A stretch of DNA of 64,000 bases from Clostridium sp. NkU-1 (GTDB taxonomy: Bacteria; Bacillota_A; Clostridia; Lachnospirales; Lachnospiraceae): positions 1-64,000 of the forward strand of contig BBDR01000021.1 in NCBI GenBank assembly GCA_001312405.1. Direction: 5' to 3'. Position 1 is the first letter of the stretch; the number at the start of each line of letters is the position of its first letter. Under the pieces are notes generated by a model. It had not been told where the DNA came from. It saw only the letters and a program-made list of their open reading frames with translations, and did no database searches. This document shows, one piece after another, positions 30,299-40,470 of this stretch. Made by a program: the position numbers and the translations under genes.

Positions 30299-31468
30299 CT
30301 ACGCCTTTCCATCCAGTTTCTTGACAAATCGTTCCATACGGCTCAAGGCTTCCTTAAGGTTCTTCAGAGAGTATGCATAGGAAATACGAAGATATCCTTC
30401 TCCGCAGTCTCCAAAGGCCGTCCCCGGCACCACAGCCACCTTTTCTTCCCGAAGGAGCCTGGTAGCAAATTCGTCAGAGGTCATTCCAAACCGTTTGATG
30501 GAAGGGAAGGTATAAAATGCCCCATGAGGCTCAAAACACTCCATTCCCATTTCCTTAAAAGCATGGATCAGATAACGGCGTCTTTGGTCATAGGATTCCC
30601 TCATCACCTGAACATCCTTATCTCCGTCCCGCAGGGCTGCTACCGCAGCATACTGGCTGGTAGTCGGTGCACACATGATGGCAAACTGATGGATCTTTAA
30701 CATCTGCTCCAGAATCATTCTTGGAGCTGCGGCATAGCCAAGACGCCATCCTGTCATGGCGTAGGATTTTGAAAAGCCGTTAATGAGCACGGTCCTGTCC
30801 TTCATTCCGGGCAATGCGGCAATGGTAACATGATCACTTCCATAGGTAAGCTCCGCATAAATCTCGTCTGATATTACAAACAAATCCTTTTCTATTACGA
30901 TTTTAGCGATCTCCTCCAGCTCCTCTGCCTTCATTACCGCCCCCGTAGGATTATTGGGGAACGGAAGTACCAGCACCTTTGTCTTTGGAGTGATCTTCTC
31001 CAGCAGCTTTTCTTTGGTCAGCTTAAACTGATCCTTTGCCTCCAGATCAATGGTCACCGGAACACCGTTTGCCAGAATGGTACAGGGAACGTAAGAAACG
31101 TAGCAGGGCTGGGGAATCAGCACTTCATCTCCTGGACTTAACATGGCACGGAGAGCAATATCAATGGCCTCGCTGCCGCCCACCGTTACCATAACTTCAT
31201 GGTCCGGATCATATGTAGCAGCGAAACGCCGGCTTAAGTAGCTGCATATTTCATTTTTCAATTCTTTCAGGCCTGCATTGGAGGTGTAAAAGGTACGGCC
31301 CTTTTCCAGGGAATAGATACCCTCTTCCCGGATATGCCAGGGCGTATCAAAATCAGGTTCTCCAACACCTAAGGAAATAGCATCCTTCATTTCACTTACA
31401 ATATCAAAAAACTTACGGATTCCGGAAGGCGGAATCTCTACGATTCGATCTGACAATGGATTTCTCAC
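30299..31468 (-). CDS. Class I/II PLP-dependent aminotransferase
   Basis: A 389-residue fold-type I aminotransferase of the aspartate/aromatic (PatA-like) group. The PLP lysine lies in NGFSKSYAMTGWRLGYAA. The nucleotide-like cofactor loop GGSEAIDIAL, LPFPNNPTGAV and SDEIYAEL are conserved, and the substrate-carboxylate Arg is in YLRISYA. It overlaps the upstream AsnC-family regulator by four bases, so the pair is coupled and the regulator may respond to the amino acid handled. Exact substrate cannot be assigned. Confidence 0.88.
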   Translation of the reverse strand: MRNPLSDRIVEIPPSGIRKFFDIVSEMKDAISLGVGEPDFDTPWHIREEGIYSLEKGRTFYTSNAGLKELKNEICSYLSRRFAATYDPDHEVMVTVGGSEAIDIALRAMLSPGDEVLIPQPCYVSYVPCTILANGVPVTIDLEAKDQFKLTKEKLLEKITPKTKVLVLPFPNNPTGAVMKAEELEEIAKIVIEKDLFVISDEIYAELTYGSDHVTIAALPGMKDRTVLINGFSKSYAMTGWRLGYAAAPRMILEQMLKIHQFAIMCAPTTSQYAAVAALRDGDKDVQVMRESYDQRRRYLIHAFKEMGMECFEPHGAFYTFPSIKRFGMTSDEFATRLLREEKVAVVPGTAFGDCGEGYLRISYAYSLKNLKEALSRMERFVKKLDGKA

Positions 31469-31948
31469 GGCGTAATCAACATCCTTTCATCGGTTGTCCC
31501 TTCAGCAAGAACGGTTCCATGATCTTTGTATTTCTTTAAGACAAAATGGGTGGCCGTACTTAGTACCGATTCCATAGGAGACAGCTTTTCCGATACAAAC
31601 TGTGCCACCTGCCTCATGGTCTTTCCTTCTATGAAAACCGTAAAGTCAAAGGCACCGGACATGAGATAAACAGCGTTTACCTCACTGTACTGATAAATAC
31701 GCTCCGCGATCTTGTCAAATCCCATTCCTCTCTGGGGAGTGACCTTAACCTCAATCAGCGCCATAACCTTTTCATCGCTGGTATTATCCCAGTTAATCAG
31801 GGTGTGGTAGCCACATATGATATGTTCTTTTTCCATTTCGGCGATCTCATTGGCAATGGCGGTCTCACTTTCACCTAAAAGAATCGCCAGATCCTTTAAA
31901 TCAATCCTGCTGTTTTTTTCAATAATTGCCAATATTTTTTTCTCTCAT
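31465..31948 (-). CDS. Lrp/AsnC family transcriptional regulator (frameshift near start)
   Basis: An N-terminal helix-turn-helix (ILAIIEKNSRIDLKDLAILLGES) and a C-terminal AsnC ligand domain (MALIEVKVTPQRGMGFDKIAERI, VYLMSGAFDFTVFIEGK). A T7 run at 31935-31941 disrupts the first codons; with six, an ATG at 31948 preceded by AGGAGG gives MREKILAIIEK and 160 residues. It overlaps the aminotransferase gene, a common arrangement for local amino-acid-responsive regulators. Confidence 0.86.
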
Positions 31949-31965
31949 ATCCTGCCTCCTGATTT

Positions 31966-32070
31966 CCTTATTATTGTCCATGCTTTTTGGACATAGAGGT
32001 ATGCCCGCAGGGCGTTCCTTATTATTGTCCATGCCTTCTGGACATAGAGGTATGCCCGCAGGGCGTTCCT
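31966..32070. repeat. Tandem double-hairpin element, copies 2 and 3
   Basis: Two 51-base units (31966-32016 and 32017-32067) differ at only two positions. Each holds TGTCCA-n7/8-TGGACA and then GCCC-gca-GGGC, ending GTTCCT. The same design occurs singly at 11113-11157 and 37994-38034. They lie between the AIR-synthase-like gene and the AsnC start. Confidence 0.65.
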
Positions 32071-32641
32071 ACCTATGTGGTAAAACCTTATAAAGCTCAT
32101 CCTCTGAGGGCCTGTCAAGAAAACCTATGCTTTCCCCATGGTCAATGACCCGTTTAATGCCTCCCGTGACTTTCCCGATCACAGCAGCATGGATTCCCTG
32201 CTCCTTTAAGGCGTGCACCAGATCCCCTCCGTTATCCGCGGAAAAAAGGAGACAGCCTGCCCCGAAAAGGCGGTATGGGTTTAAGCCGTAACGCTCGCAA
32301 ATCTCGATGGTTTCCTGTTTCACCGGAATTTTAAGAAGAGAAAACCGGATTCCTGTCATATAAGCCCCGGATAAATCCCAAAGAGCTTTTAAAACTCCGC
32401 CCTCTCCTGCCGGTTCACATTCAGTTGCACCGAATTTTTTCCACTTTTCCAAATCTCCTTCCAGAGCAGTGTTCCCGGATTCCATAATCCGGTCTACATA
32501 ATCCCTGGAAAACCATTGATACAATTCTTCTTTTTTATTCTTTACGATTTCTACTGTTCCGGAAAGCCCGGCATATCCTGCAATAACAAGATCCTGGCCG
32601 GGCCTTATGATTCCGGTATTCTCTCTTTTAATCCGTCTCAT
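32069..32641 (-). CDS. AIR synthase (PurM) C-terminal domain protein, HypE-like, short
   Basis: A 190-residue protein with GQDLVIAGYAGLSGTVEI near its start, GEGGVLKALWDLSGAY, GLNPYRLFGAGCLLFS and AAVIGKVTGG. These match the C-terminal half of HypE/PurM-like proteins. The N-terminal ATP-binding half is absent, so it may be a stand-alone domain family or a truncated gene. It follows the VanW gene by 18 bases on the same strand. No hydrogenase genes are near, so a role in hydrogenase maturation is doubtful. Confidence 0.6.
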   Translation of the reverse strand: MRRIKRENTGIIRPGQDLVIAGYAGLSGTVEIVKNKKEELYQWFSRDYVDRIMESGNTALEGDLEKWKKFGATECEPAGEGGVLKALWDLSGAYMTGIRFSLLKIPVKQETIEICERYGLNPYRLFGAGCLLFSADNGGDLVHALKEQGIHAAVIGKVTGGIKRVIDHGESIGFLDRPSEDELYKVLPHR

Positions 32642-32659
32642 GTATATACCTGCCTACGC

Positions 32660-34150
32660 TCACGGTCCTGCCTCCAATGAAGCATCATCCGTTATCTGGG
32701 GACCTTCCGGTACCGGAATCCCAGGCTCTGCCGGGGCTGTTTCCGCAGGTATCGTAACCGGCGGCGTCTCCACCGGAACCCCGGGAGTCTCAGACGGTAT
32801 GGCAACTGCAGGAGCAGCCGGCCCGACCTTTACGATAGCCTTTGATGAATTATAGGTATCCGTATGAAGAAGCTCACGGCTCTGCTCAACACCATCCACA
32901 TATACAACTTTCCAAAGCCTGGACTTCATTCCCTTGTGTGCAGACTGGACCTGCTTTCTGCTTCCAGGAGGCATGGCAGGATCCACGACTTCCTTTGGTG
33001 CACCCGGGTCCGTCACGCTTAAGGTCTCAGAAACAAACTCAAAGGTCCTGTTTGCAGGCCTGGTCTCCTTTCCGTAGATGGTAAAGGTAAGAGTTTTTCC
33101 GGAAGTATAGCCTTCAACATAAATGGGCGTGCTGTAATTGTTGGTAAATTTAATATCCTTATACGTACCGGCAATGGCCGCATCCTCAGAAGGCTTCACA
33201 TAGCCTACCACCATGGAGTGATTCTGTCTCTGGGCGACCGCCAGCTCTGCTCTGAGCACTGTATTATAAAGGGTGGTAGCAATCTGGCAGACTCCTCCGC
33301 CTACGCTGTCTACCACCTGGCCATTCTCATAGGCTGATGCTGTTGCATAGCCGTTTGCCAGGGTAAATGGATGCATGCATTCATAACCAGACAGGGTTTC
33401 CCCAGGCATCAACACACGGCCGTTGATCTTGCCCGCGCCTACCTGCAGATTCTTGGATCTGGAAGCGCCGCTGGAGGAGAAGCTGGTGGAAAAGGTTCCA
33501 AGCACATCCTTTATGGTGGATAAATCTTCCGTGGTAATTGCAGGCTTTACCTCTGAAACCACTGCTGTAGCTGATACTGGTTCCTCAAGTCCATTGGCCA
33601 GAGCTGCATCGAGGGCCTGCTTTGTAGCCGCCACATCCACGGCCCTTCCAATGGCAGAGGGAGTCACAATAAATACTCCCTTGTCACGGACAATGGTGGC
33701 ATTCTTGGGCTCCATTACCGCCTGTGCACATTTCTCTGCAACAAAAGCCCCCACGCTTCCGTCGTCAAGAGCCGTTTCCAGAGGGATGATCACATGATTC
33801 TGCTCAATGTCCTTTTTATTCAAATATCGTTTGATCAGGTTGCCTCCCTGCCAGGAAGATGCGGCCTGGGACACAGCCTCCGGGTTGCTCCAATGGAAGC
33901 CCAGCTCTTTTGCAGTGGTTTCCACCGGCTGTCCGTCAACGATCAATGTTATTTTCTGGTTTTCCATTTCATTAACCAGACTCTGTATTTTCTGGCTGGC
34001 TTCTTCTTCCGTCATACCTCCCAGATTATATTCTCCCACATATATCCCATCCGGAAGGGTATCAGCCATGGCATACGTGGGAGAAAAAAATCCAATTCCC
34101 AACCCTATTACAATCGCTGCCAGGCTTATGGACAAAGTTTTCTTTTTCAT
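32660..34150 (-). CDS. VanW family cell-envelope protein with peptidoglycan-binding-like domains
   Basis: About 496 residues: a signal peptide (LSISLAAIVIGLGIGFF), repeated PG-binding-4-like segments (GMTEEEASQKIQSLVN), and a VanW domain (GGGVCQIATTLYNTVLRAELAV, RQNHSMVVGYVKPSEDAAI). The end is low-complexity Pro/Thr/Glu, likely wall-spanning. The ATG at 34150 has AGGA six bases upstream and is preferred over 34156. VanW domains are common in clostridial surface proteins and their activity is not established. Role in envelope structure is inferred. Confidence 0.85.
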   Translation of the reverse strand: MKKKTLSISLAAIVIGLGIGFFSPTYAMADTLPDGIYVGEYNLGGMTEEEASQKIQSLVNEMENQKITLIVDGQPVETTAKELGFHWSNPEAVSQAASSWQGGNLIKRYLNKKDIEQNHVIIPLETALDDGSVGAFVAEKCAQAVMEPKNATIVRDKGVFIVTPSAIGRAVDVAATKQALDAALANGLEEPVSATAVVSEVKPAITTEDLSTIKDVLGTFSTSFSSSGASRSKNLQVGAGKINGRVLMPGETLSGYECMHPFTLANGYATASAYENGQVVDSVGGGVCQIATTLYNTVLRAELAVAQRQNHSMVVGYVKPSEDAAIAGTYKDIKFTNNYSTPIYVEGYTSGKTLTFTIYGKETRPANRTFEFVSETLSVTDPGAPKEVVDPAMPPGSRKQVQSAHKGMKSRLWKVVYVDGVEQSRELLHTDTYNSSKAIVKVGPAAPAVAIPSETPGVPVETPPVTIPAETAPAEPGIPVPEGPQITDDASLEAGP

Positions 34151-34206
34151 ATTCATTCCTCATGCTCTGCTGTGCCTGTATGCTGCCAATACACCTCCCT
34201 GGCCGC

Positions 34207-34320
34207 TTATAAAAACTGAAGCATCATAGGAAGCACCATAGCAGCAATCAATAAAATAACTACTAGGATCAAAACTACTGATAAAAATTTTCTGTTGTTT
34301 TTATTGTTAAAGTTAATCAT
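34207..34320 (-). CDS. Small single-pass membrane protein, 37 residues
   Basis: Begins MINFNNKNNRKFLSVVLILV and continues as an almost uninterrupted hydrophobic helix, ending MMLQFL. GAGGTGAT lies about five bases before the ATG. It sits between the exonuclease and VanW genes on the same strand, with 14 bases to the former. I do not recognise a family. The good ribosome binding site and positive-inside topology support a real gene. Confidence 0.6.
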   Translation of the reverse strand: MINFNNKNNRKFLSVVLILVVILLIAAMVLPMMLQFL

Positions 34321-34334
34321 GCGTATCACCTCTC

Positions 34335-35043
34335 TTATATTCTTCCATACTGTGCTATGATTTTATCCGTGATTCTTGATATTTCATTTCTGGACAAATG
34401 TTCCGTTTGCACAGATAAAACTATTTTATGATATTTTAATAAATCCTGCAAGTGTTCTTTTTGCCTTTTTGAGGCCGGCTGTTCCTTTTTCACCTTATAA
34501 ATCAAAGCCTGTGAGTCAAAAGCTTCCGGTGATTCCTTGCCATACCGCTCCGCCAATTCCTGATACAGCTCATGGGCGGCTTTTGCATCCGCAAACGCAC
34601 GGTGGCTTAAGGTCTGAACAATCCCAAAATATCTGCAGGCTGCCGTTAAATTTTTTTTCTCATCAGGAGGCATAAACCTTCTGGCAAGCTTAAGGGTATC
34701 GATTCCCTGACGTTCAAAACCAAAGCCCTCATTGATTGCGGCGCGCTTTAAAAAAACTGTAATCAAATATCACATGATGTCCCAGGACCGGCAAGTCTCC
34801 GGCAAATTCCAAAAATCCGCCGATCACCTCTCCGATTCCCGGAGAAGTCTCCAGCTGGCGGTCAGTGATGCCGGTAAGCATGACCACCCGGAACTCCAGC
34901 TTCCTGTATGGATTAACAAAGGTTTCGTAGCTCTCTGTTTCCTGTCCTTCCACAACCTTCACCGCTCCGATTTCAATAATTTTATCCTGCTTTGGGTCAA
35001 GACCGGTGGTTTCCAAATCTACCGCAACATAGGATGATACCAA
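34335..35043 (-). CDS. DnaQ/PolC-like 3'-5' exonuclease (frameshifted copy)
   Basis: DEDDh exonuclease of the DNA polymerase III epsilon type. Exo I AVDLETTGLDPKQDKIIEIG, Exo II LGHHVIFDYSFL and Exo III with the catalytic His in SHRAFADAKAAHELY are visible. An A7 run at 34750-34756 splits it; six bases join YSFLKRAAINEGFGFER and give 235 residues. The start is a TTG at 35043 with GGGAGG six bases upstream, only a base from the nth stop, which suggests coupling with that repair gene. Confidence 0.84.
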
Positions 35044-35044
35044 A

Positions 35045-35721
35045 TTAAGCCTCCCTCTTCTGACCTGGCTCCACTTGGCTGCTGGGACAAAGCTCTTGCA
35101 AAAAGCACTGGCCGCACTTGGGATTTCTCGCAACACAAATGGATCTTCCAAGGGTAATGATCTGGATATTCCATAAAATCCAGTGTTCCTTTGGAAGTAC
35201 CTTCATCAGTTCATATTCGATTTTCTCCGGGTCCTCTTCCTTTGCAAAACCAAGCTTTTTGGAAATCCGCTTTACATGGGTATCCACTACAATGCTGGCT
35301 CATGATAAACATTCCCCAGAATAACATTGGCCGTTTTTCGCCCCACTCCTGCAAGGGAGGTCAGTTCTTCTATTGTCCGCGGAACTTCACCCCCGAATTT
35401 CTCTACCAGGTCCTGACAGCAGGATATGATGTTTTTTGCTTTCATATGATAAAAACCAAGAGAATGGATATCTTTCTCCAATTCCTTTAAATCCGCCTGG
35501 GCAAATTTCTTTGGGGAATCATATTTCTTAAACAGACCCGGTGTCACCATGTTCACCCTGGCATCGGTGCACTGGGCACTTAAAATGACCGCTATTAAAA
35601 GCTGCCATGGATTTTCATGGTTTAAATAGCATACATATGACCTTCCATATTCCCGGTCAAGGGCCTCAAGCACCTTTAATACCCGGTTCTTAAGTTCTGC
35701 TTTTGTCTCTCTCTTTGCCAT
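35045..35721 (-). CDS. nth: Endonuclease III (frameshifted copy)
   Basis: Base-excision repair glycosylase/AP lyase for oxidised pyrimidines. The helix-hairpin-helix LAGVGRKTANVILGN with its catalytic Lys, the Asp in VVDTHVKRISKKLG, and the [4Fe-4S] ligands C-x6-C-x2-C-x5-C (CVARNPKCGQCFLQELC) are all present. A base missing near 35298 (GCATTGTAG) splits it; corrected length is about 225. The ATG at 35721 overlaps the upstream TAA by one base (TAATG) and has GGAGG five bases away. Confidence 0.9.
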
Positions 35722-37480
35722 TACTTCCTCCACATGCCGATTTCATAAGCCGCTGCATTATGAGACAGGGCATCCCGCTTTTTGTAATCAAAAAGAACTG
35801 CCCTTCCGTCCCGGAACACCTCCACATGAGCCATCTTTATAAGCTGTCTGGCCTCGTAACCTGTGTATCCTTCCTTTAAATACCGGAAGCCGCCGCCTCT
35901 GATTCAAAAAAAGGCCCTCACCTGGTCCTTAAAAGGCTCCTGGTCTGCCGCAAAGAAGGGCCTGCTCTTTAAATTCTCTCTCAGGTAAAGATCATACACC
36001 AGAAGATCCCGGTACATGGAACGCTTTTCCGGCACCAGACCGCAAATGAATTCTTCCAGTATCTCATACCGGGCCATGCGGTTATGGTTGATCTTTAAGT
36101 ACCCCCGTTTATCATAATATTCAGCCAATGCTTCAAACATATCAAAAGGTGTTTCAAATTCCTTATGAAGTTCATTTAAGGTCGTCCGGAACTGTCCGCT
36201 GTTTCCGTAAACCTCCAGCATTTCCTCCAAAGCCTTCAGTTTTAAAATCCCGCCGTAGTCAAGCCATCTGGTTGACAATACCTCATAAGGCGCCTTCTGT
36301 TTAAACTCCACTCCATATTCCCCGGCTTTTTCCCACAGATAGGAGCCTTTCAGCACCTTTAAGAATCCAAGCTGAAGCTGCTCCGGCTTCATCTCATATA
36401 CCTCATTAAAGGAATTACGGAAGCTTTGGTAATCTTCTCCCGGCAGTCCGGCGATCAGGTCCAGATGCTGATGGATATTTCCAAAGCTGTTGATTTTGGC
36501 AACCCTTTCTTTTAAACGCTTCAAATCCATGGTCCTGTTGATTTCCGTAATGGTTGACCGGTTGGTGCTCTGGACTCCGATCTCAAGCTGAATCAGTCCC
36601 GGCCTCATGCGGGACATAAGCTCCAGTTCCTCTTCGTTTAAAAGATCTGCGGAAATCTCAAAATGAAAATTAGTCACCCCGTTATCATGTTCTATGATAT
36701 GGCGCCAGATATCCGTGGTATGCTTTCTGCTGCAGTTAAAGGTCCGGTCCACAAACTTCACCTGGGGAACCCGGTTTTCAAGGAAAACATCCAGCTCCTT
36801 TAAAACCAGGGAACTATCCCGCAGCCTCACAGACTTATCCAGGGAAGAGAGGCAGTAACTGCAGGAAAAAGGACAGCCCCGGCTGCTTTCATAATAAATG
36901 ATGCGATTCTCAAAATTCTTTAAATCATTATATAGGAAGGGAATGGAATTCATATCCACCACTGTTTTTCGCGGATTTAAGACCACATTTCCTTCCTCCG
37001 CCCTTACAGCAGTCCCTTCTATGGATTCAAAGGATGGGTTCCTGCCATTAAGGCTTTCCCTGCTTCGTTCCAGATAGCACCGCACCACTTCAGAAAAGGT
37101 TTCCTCTCCTTCTCCCATCATGATCCCATAGACCGACCGTTCCCGGCAAAGGATTTCAGAGGCATCATAAGACACCTCGGACCTCCCAGCCAGATCTCCA
37201 CATGAGGGAGAACCTTCGGAAGGTCCCGGACAAGCTCTAATACGTAGGAAATATTCCAGATATAGCAGGAAAATCCCACTGCATCCGGTTTCCTTAAGAA
37301 AATATCCTTCAGGATTTCATCGGGCTGATTGTTAATGGTGTATTCCTGGGTTTCGATCTGAAACCTTCCATCCTCCAATTCCGCTTCTCTTACATGAGCT
37401 TCTGTATAAGCCTTTAAACTGTAAATAGCAGGATTGGAATGGATATATTTGGCGTTAAGCGCAACCAATAGAAATTTCAT
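35721..37480 (-). CDS. B12-binding-domain radical SAM protein, DUF4080 type (frameshifted copy)
   Basis: Starts MKFLLVALNAKYIHSNPAIY, the N-terminal cobalamin-binding-like domain (AVGFSCYIWNISY). The radical SAM core follows with the cluster motif in SRGCPFSCSYCLSSLDK, and then the DUF4080 tail ending FDYKKRDALSHNAAAYEIG. A base is lost near 37168 and compensating shifts lie near 35890-35905, so the C-terminal 55 residues are out of frame with the core. Corrected length is about 586. The substrate is unknown; members are widespread in Clostridia. It is coupled to nth downstream and sits two bases from the deaminase gene upstream. Confidence 0.82.
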
Positions 37481-37481
37481 C

Positions 37482-37975
37482 TCAAACCTCGATCTCTATC
37501 TTTCTTCCGGTAGGCTGATACTGGTAATACCGTACCCCTGCCGCATTGAGCATCCGCTTGGAGGCATTGACTGCGGGGTGCCGTCATACTTGTCCGAACC
37601 ATATACAATGGTTTTAATTCCGGCCTGTATGATAGCTTTGGCACATTCATTGCAGGGAAACAGGGTTACATAAAGCTTGCTGCCTTCCAGGCTTCCCCCT
37701 CTGTAATTAAGGATAGCATTTAATTCACTGTGAGTGGAATAGAAATATTTGGCATTATAAGGATCAGCCTGCTCATTTTCCCTGTCCCATGGAAATTCAT
37801 CATCAGAGCAGCCCATGGGAAATCCATTGTAGCCCATGGATAAAATCTTATTATCCTGACTCACAATACAGGCTCCTACCTGGGTGCTGGGATCCTTGGA
37901 ACGCCTTGCGGAGAGAGCCGCTACTCCCATAAAGTATTCATCCCATGTAATATAATCTTCTCTTTTTCCCGCCAT
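37482..37975 (-). CDS. comEB: dCMP deaminase family protein (frameshifted near the end)
   Basis: Zinc deaminase that converts dCMP to dUMP for thymidylate synthesis. Zinc ligands are in THSELNAI and [15 protein letters not shown], with the phosphate-binding region [17 protein letters not shown] base missing near 37570 breaks the end; corrected it reads [17 protein letters not shown] and gives 164 residues. The ATG at 37975 is chosen because AGGAGG lies eight bases upstream; the longer upstream reading runs through a repeat element. Confidence 0.86.
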
Positions 37976-37993
37976 TTGTTTTCCTCCTTCTTG

Positions 37994-38034
37994 CCCATGC
38001 TTTTTGGGGCATACAGGGATACCCAAAGGGTATT
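37994..38034. repeat. Dispersed double-hairpin element, copy 4
   Basis: TGCCCA-tgcttttt-GGGGCA followed by TACAGGGA-TACCC-aaa-GGGTA-TTTCCT. Relative to the other copies both stems carry paired changes (TGTCCA/TGGACA here TGCCCA/GGGGCA; GCCC/GGGC here ACCC/GGGT), so structure rather than sequence is conserved. It lies just upstream of the deaminase gene. Confidence 0.5.
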
Positions 38035-38052
38035 TCCTCCTCTTAATCGGGA

Positions 38053-38075
38053 AAGCGGATATTTCCAATCCGCTT
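38053..38075. repeat. AAGCGGAT/ATCCGCTT hairpin, copy 1
   Basis: Eight-base-pair stem with a seven-base loop, followed by CGCTC. An identical stem and loop size occurs at 63436-63458. Confidence 0.5.
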
Positions 38076-38081
38076 CGCTCT

Positions 38082-39169
38082 TTACTCATGAACACAGTCT
38101 GCATTCCTGCCTGCATTTAAAATATGGTATCCTGCCGCCTTGGTCAGCCTGTTCATAATAGCCTGTCCCAGATGGTCTCTGGAGAAGCTTTCGGAAAAAA
38201 TAAAATCCGCTTCCAGGTCATCGAATTCTCTCAGCACTCCATAAAGGTTATGGGCAATGGTCTCCTCCCTGGCACGCAATCCCATGCTTCGTACCATTCC
38301 CTCAGGATACTTCTCTTTCGTTTCTTCGGTACAGATGATTCCCACCCGAAATCCCTTAGAAAGCTTTTCTTCTGCCAGCCGGTTTATGGTCCGTATTACG
38401 TTCTCTGTTTCTCCCTCCACCAAAGTCAGCTCCGCCTTGGGGGCATAATGCTTGTATTTCATTCCAGGGGCCTTGGGCCTCACATCCGCTTTCATAGGAC
38501 CAGAGACTATGGCAGGGTCAAGAGGAACCTCCTTACCAAGAACAGCAAAAGCCATTTCCTGGGTAATGCTCCCGGCCTTAAAATCACAGGTTCGCCTCCT
38601 GATACATCGATGATCGTGGATTCCACACCAATCCCCACGGCTCCTCCGTCTACGATCATATCAATCTTTCCGTTCATATCCTGCCATACATGGTCAGCCG
38701 TAGTAGGACTGGGCCGTCCGGAGGTGTTGGCACTTGGCGCGGCCACCGGCACTCCTGCCAGACGTATGAGGGCATTAGCCACCGGGTCGGCAGGCATGCG
38801 CACTGCCACCGTGTCAAGCCCTCCGGTGGTTCCATAGGGAACCAGTTCGCTTTTAGGGAAAATCAGGGTCAAAGGCCCAGGCCAGAACGCTTCCATCAAA
38901 CGCTTTCCTGCCTCAGGTATGACAGAAACCAGGGGAGGCAGATCATCAAAATCCGCTATATGGGCGATCAGCGGATTGTCCGATGGCCTTCCCTTTGCCG
39001 CATATATTTTTCCTGCTGCCTCTTCGTTTAAGGCATTGGCCCCCAGCCCGTACACGGTTTCCGTAGGAAACGCCACCAGGCCGCCATTTCTTAATATTTC
39101 CGCAGGTTTCTTTAACAGTTCTTCCTCCGGTTGTTCTTTATCTTCTATTATAATTCGTTCTGTCTTCAT
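38082..39169 (-). CDS. L-threonylcarbamoyladenylate synthase, Sua5 type (frameshifted copy)
   Basis: Makes the threonylcarbamoyl-AMP used for the universal tRNA t6A modification. The YrdC domain covers about residues 10-210 ([54 protein letters not shown]). The C-terminal Sua5 domain follows ([37 protein letters not shown]). A shift near 38575 separates the two; corrected length is about 362. The ATG at 39169 is preferred over 39226, though its ribosome binding site is weak. Confidence 0.87.
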
Positions 39170-39374
39170 ATCATTCTGCTCTTTTCTTCCAGGGCGCTGA
39201 CCTTTCAGACACGCCCCAACTTCCATTAATCATATCACAGGGCAAGTTTCCATGCAACTTTTTTTGCTTGCTGTCAAAGGCTTTCCTTTCTGTTCCTTAA
39301 GATAAAACAATAGTTGCACGTTTTTCATATTAATGATACCATAATAAAAACATTTTATTTGGGAGGAATACTAC

Positions 39375-40382
39375 ATGGAACTCATCATACCGGAAAACTA
39401 TGCCCCTAAGCTCTCTGTCAGGGAGACACAGGAGGCCATTAAATACATTAGGGATACGTTTCAAAAAGAACTGGGTAAGGAAATGAATCTGGAACGAATC
39501 TCAGCCCCTCTGTTTGTAGAGCACAGCAGCGGCTTAAATGATGATTTAAACGGCGTGGAGCGCCCTGTGCGGTTTGACATCGCCGGCATTCCTGACGAAG
39601 CCATTGAAGTCGTACACTCCCTTGCCAAATGGAAACGTATGGCCCTTCATGAATACGGCTTTCTGCCCGGCGAAGGCCTTTATACCAATATGAACGCCAT
39701 CCGGAGAGACGAAGATTTAGACAACCTCCACTCCTGTTACGTGGACCAGTGGGACTGGGAAAAGGTCATCACAAAGGAGGAGCGCAGCGAAGAAACCTTA
39801 AAGGAAACCGTCCGCAATATTTTTAAGATCATCAAGCACATGCAGCATGAGGTCTGGTATAAATACCCACAGGCCGTAAAGCACCTTCCGGAAGACATCA
39901 CCTTTATCACTTCCCAGGAGCTGGAGGACCGATATCCGGACAAGACCCCAAAGGAAAGGGAAAACCTGATCACAAAGGAGCACGGCTGCGTCTTTCTTAT
40001 GAAGATCGGGGACAAGCTTGGAAGCGGAAAGCCCCATGACGGAAGAGCTCCTGACTACGATGACTGGCAGTTAAACGGGGACATCCTGTTCTGGTTTGAG
40101 AATTTAAACTGCGCCCTGGAAATCTCCAGCATGGGAATCCGGGTGGATGAAGAATCCCTGGCAAAACAGCTTAAAAAAGGCTGGCTGCGAAGACCGGAAA
40201 AGCCTGCCTTACCATAAAATGCTTTTAAATGGAGAACTGCCCTATACCATTGGCGGCGGCATCGGACAATCCCGCCTCTGCATGCTTTTACTGGACAGAG
40301 CCATGTGGGAGAAGTCCAGGCAAGCATCTGGCCAAAGGAAATGCGGGAGGAATGCAGGAAGCATAACATCATTCTTCTGTAG
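39375..40382 (+). CDS. asnA: Aspartate-ammonia ligase (frameshifted copy)
   Basis: Makes asparagine from aspartate, ammonia and ATP; a class II aminoacyl-tRNA-synthetase-like fold. Signatures: [46 protein letters not shown], and the end [20 protein letters not shown]. Shifts occur at an A6 run near 40176 (five expected, LKKAGCEDR) and near 40301 where a C is lost ([14 protein letters not shown] expected). The corrected length of 335 is normal. GGGAGG lies upstream of the ATG. It stands alone, converging on the chemotaxis gene. Confidence 0.9.
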
Positions 40383-40418
40383 GCTCAATGGACCTTATCT
40401 TAAAAGAATAAATTAATA

Positions 40419-40464
40419 GAGGGTGTTGCAATAATAGCAGTTATCGCTATTGAGCAGCACCCTC
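40419..40464. terminator. Terminator between asnA and the chemotaxis gene
   Basis: GAGGGTG-TTGC-AATA... pairs with ...TATTGA-GCAG-CACCCTC, a long imperfect stem between two converging genes, so it probably serves both. Confidence 0.65.
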
Positions 40465-40470
40465 TTCTCT

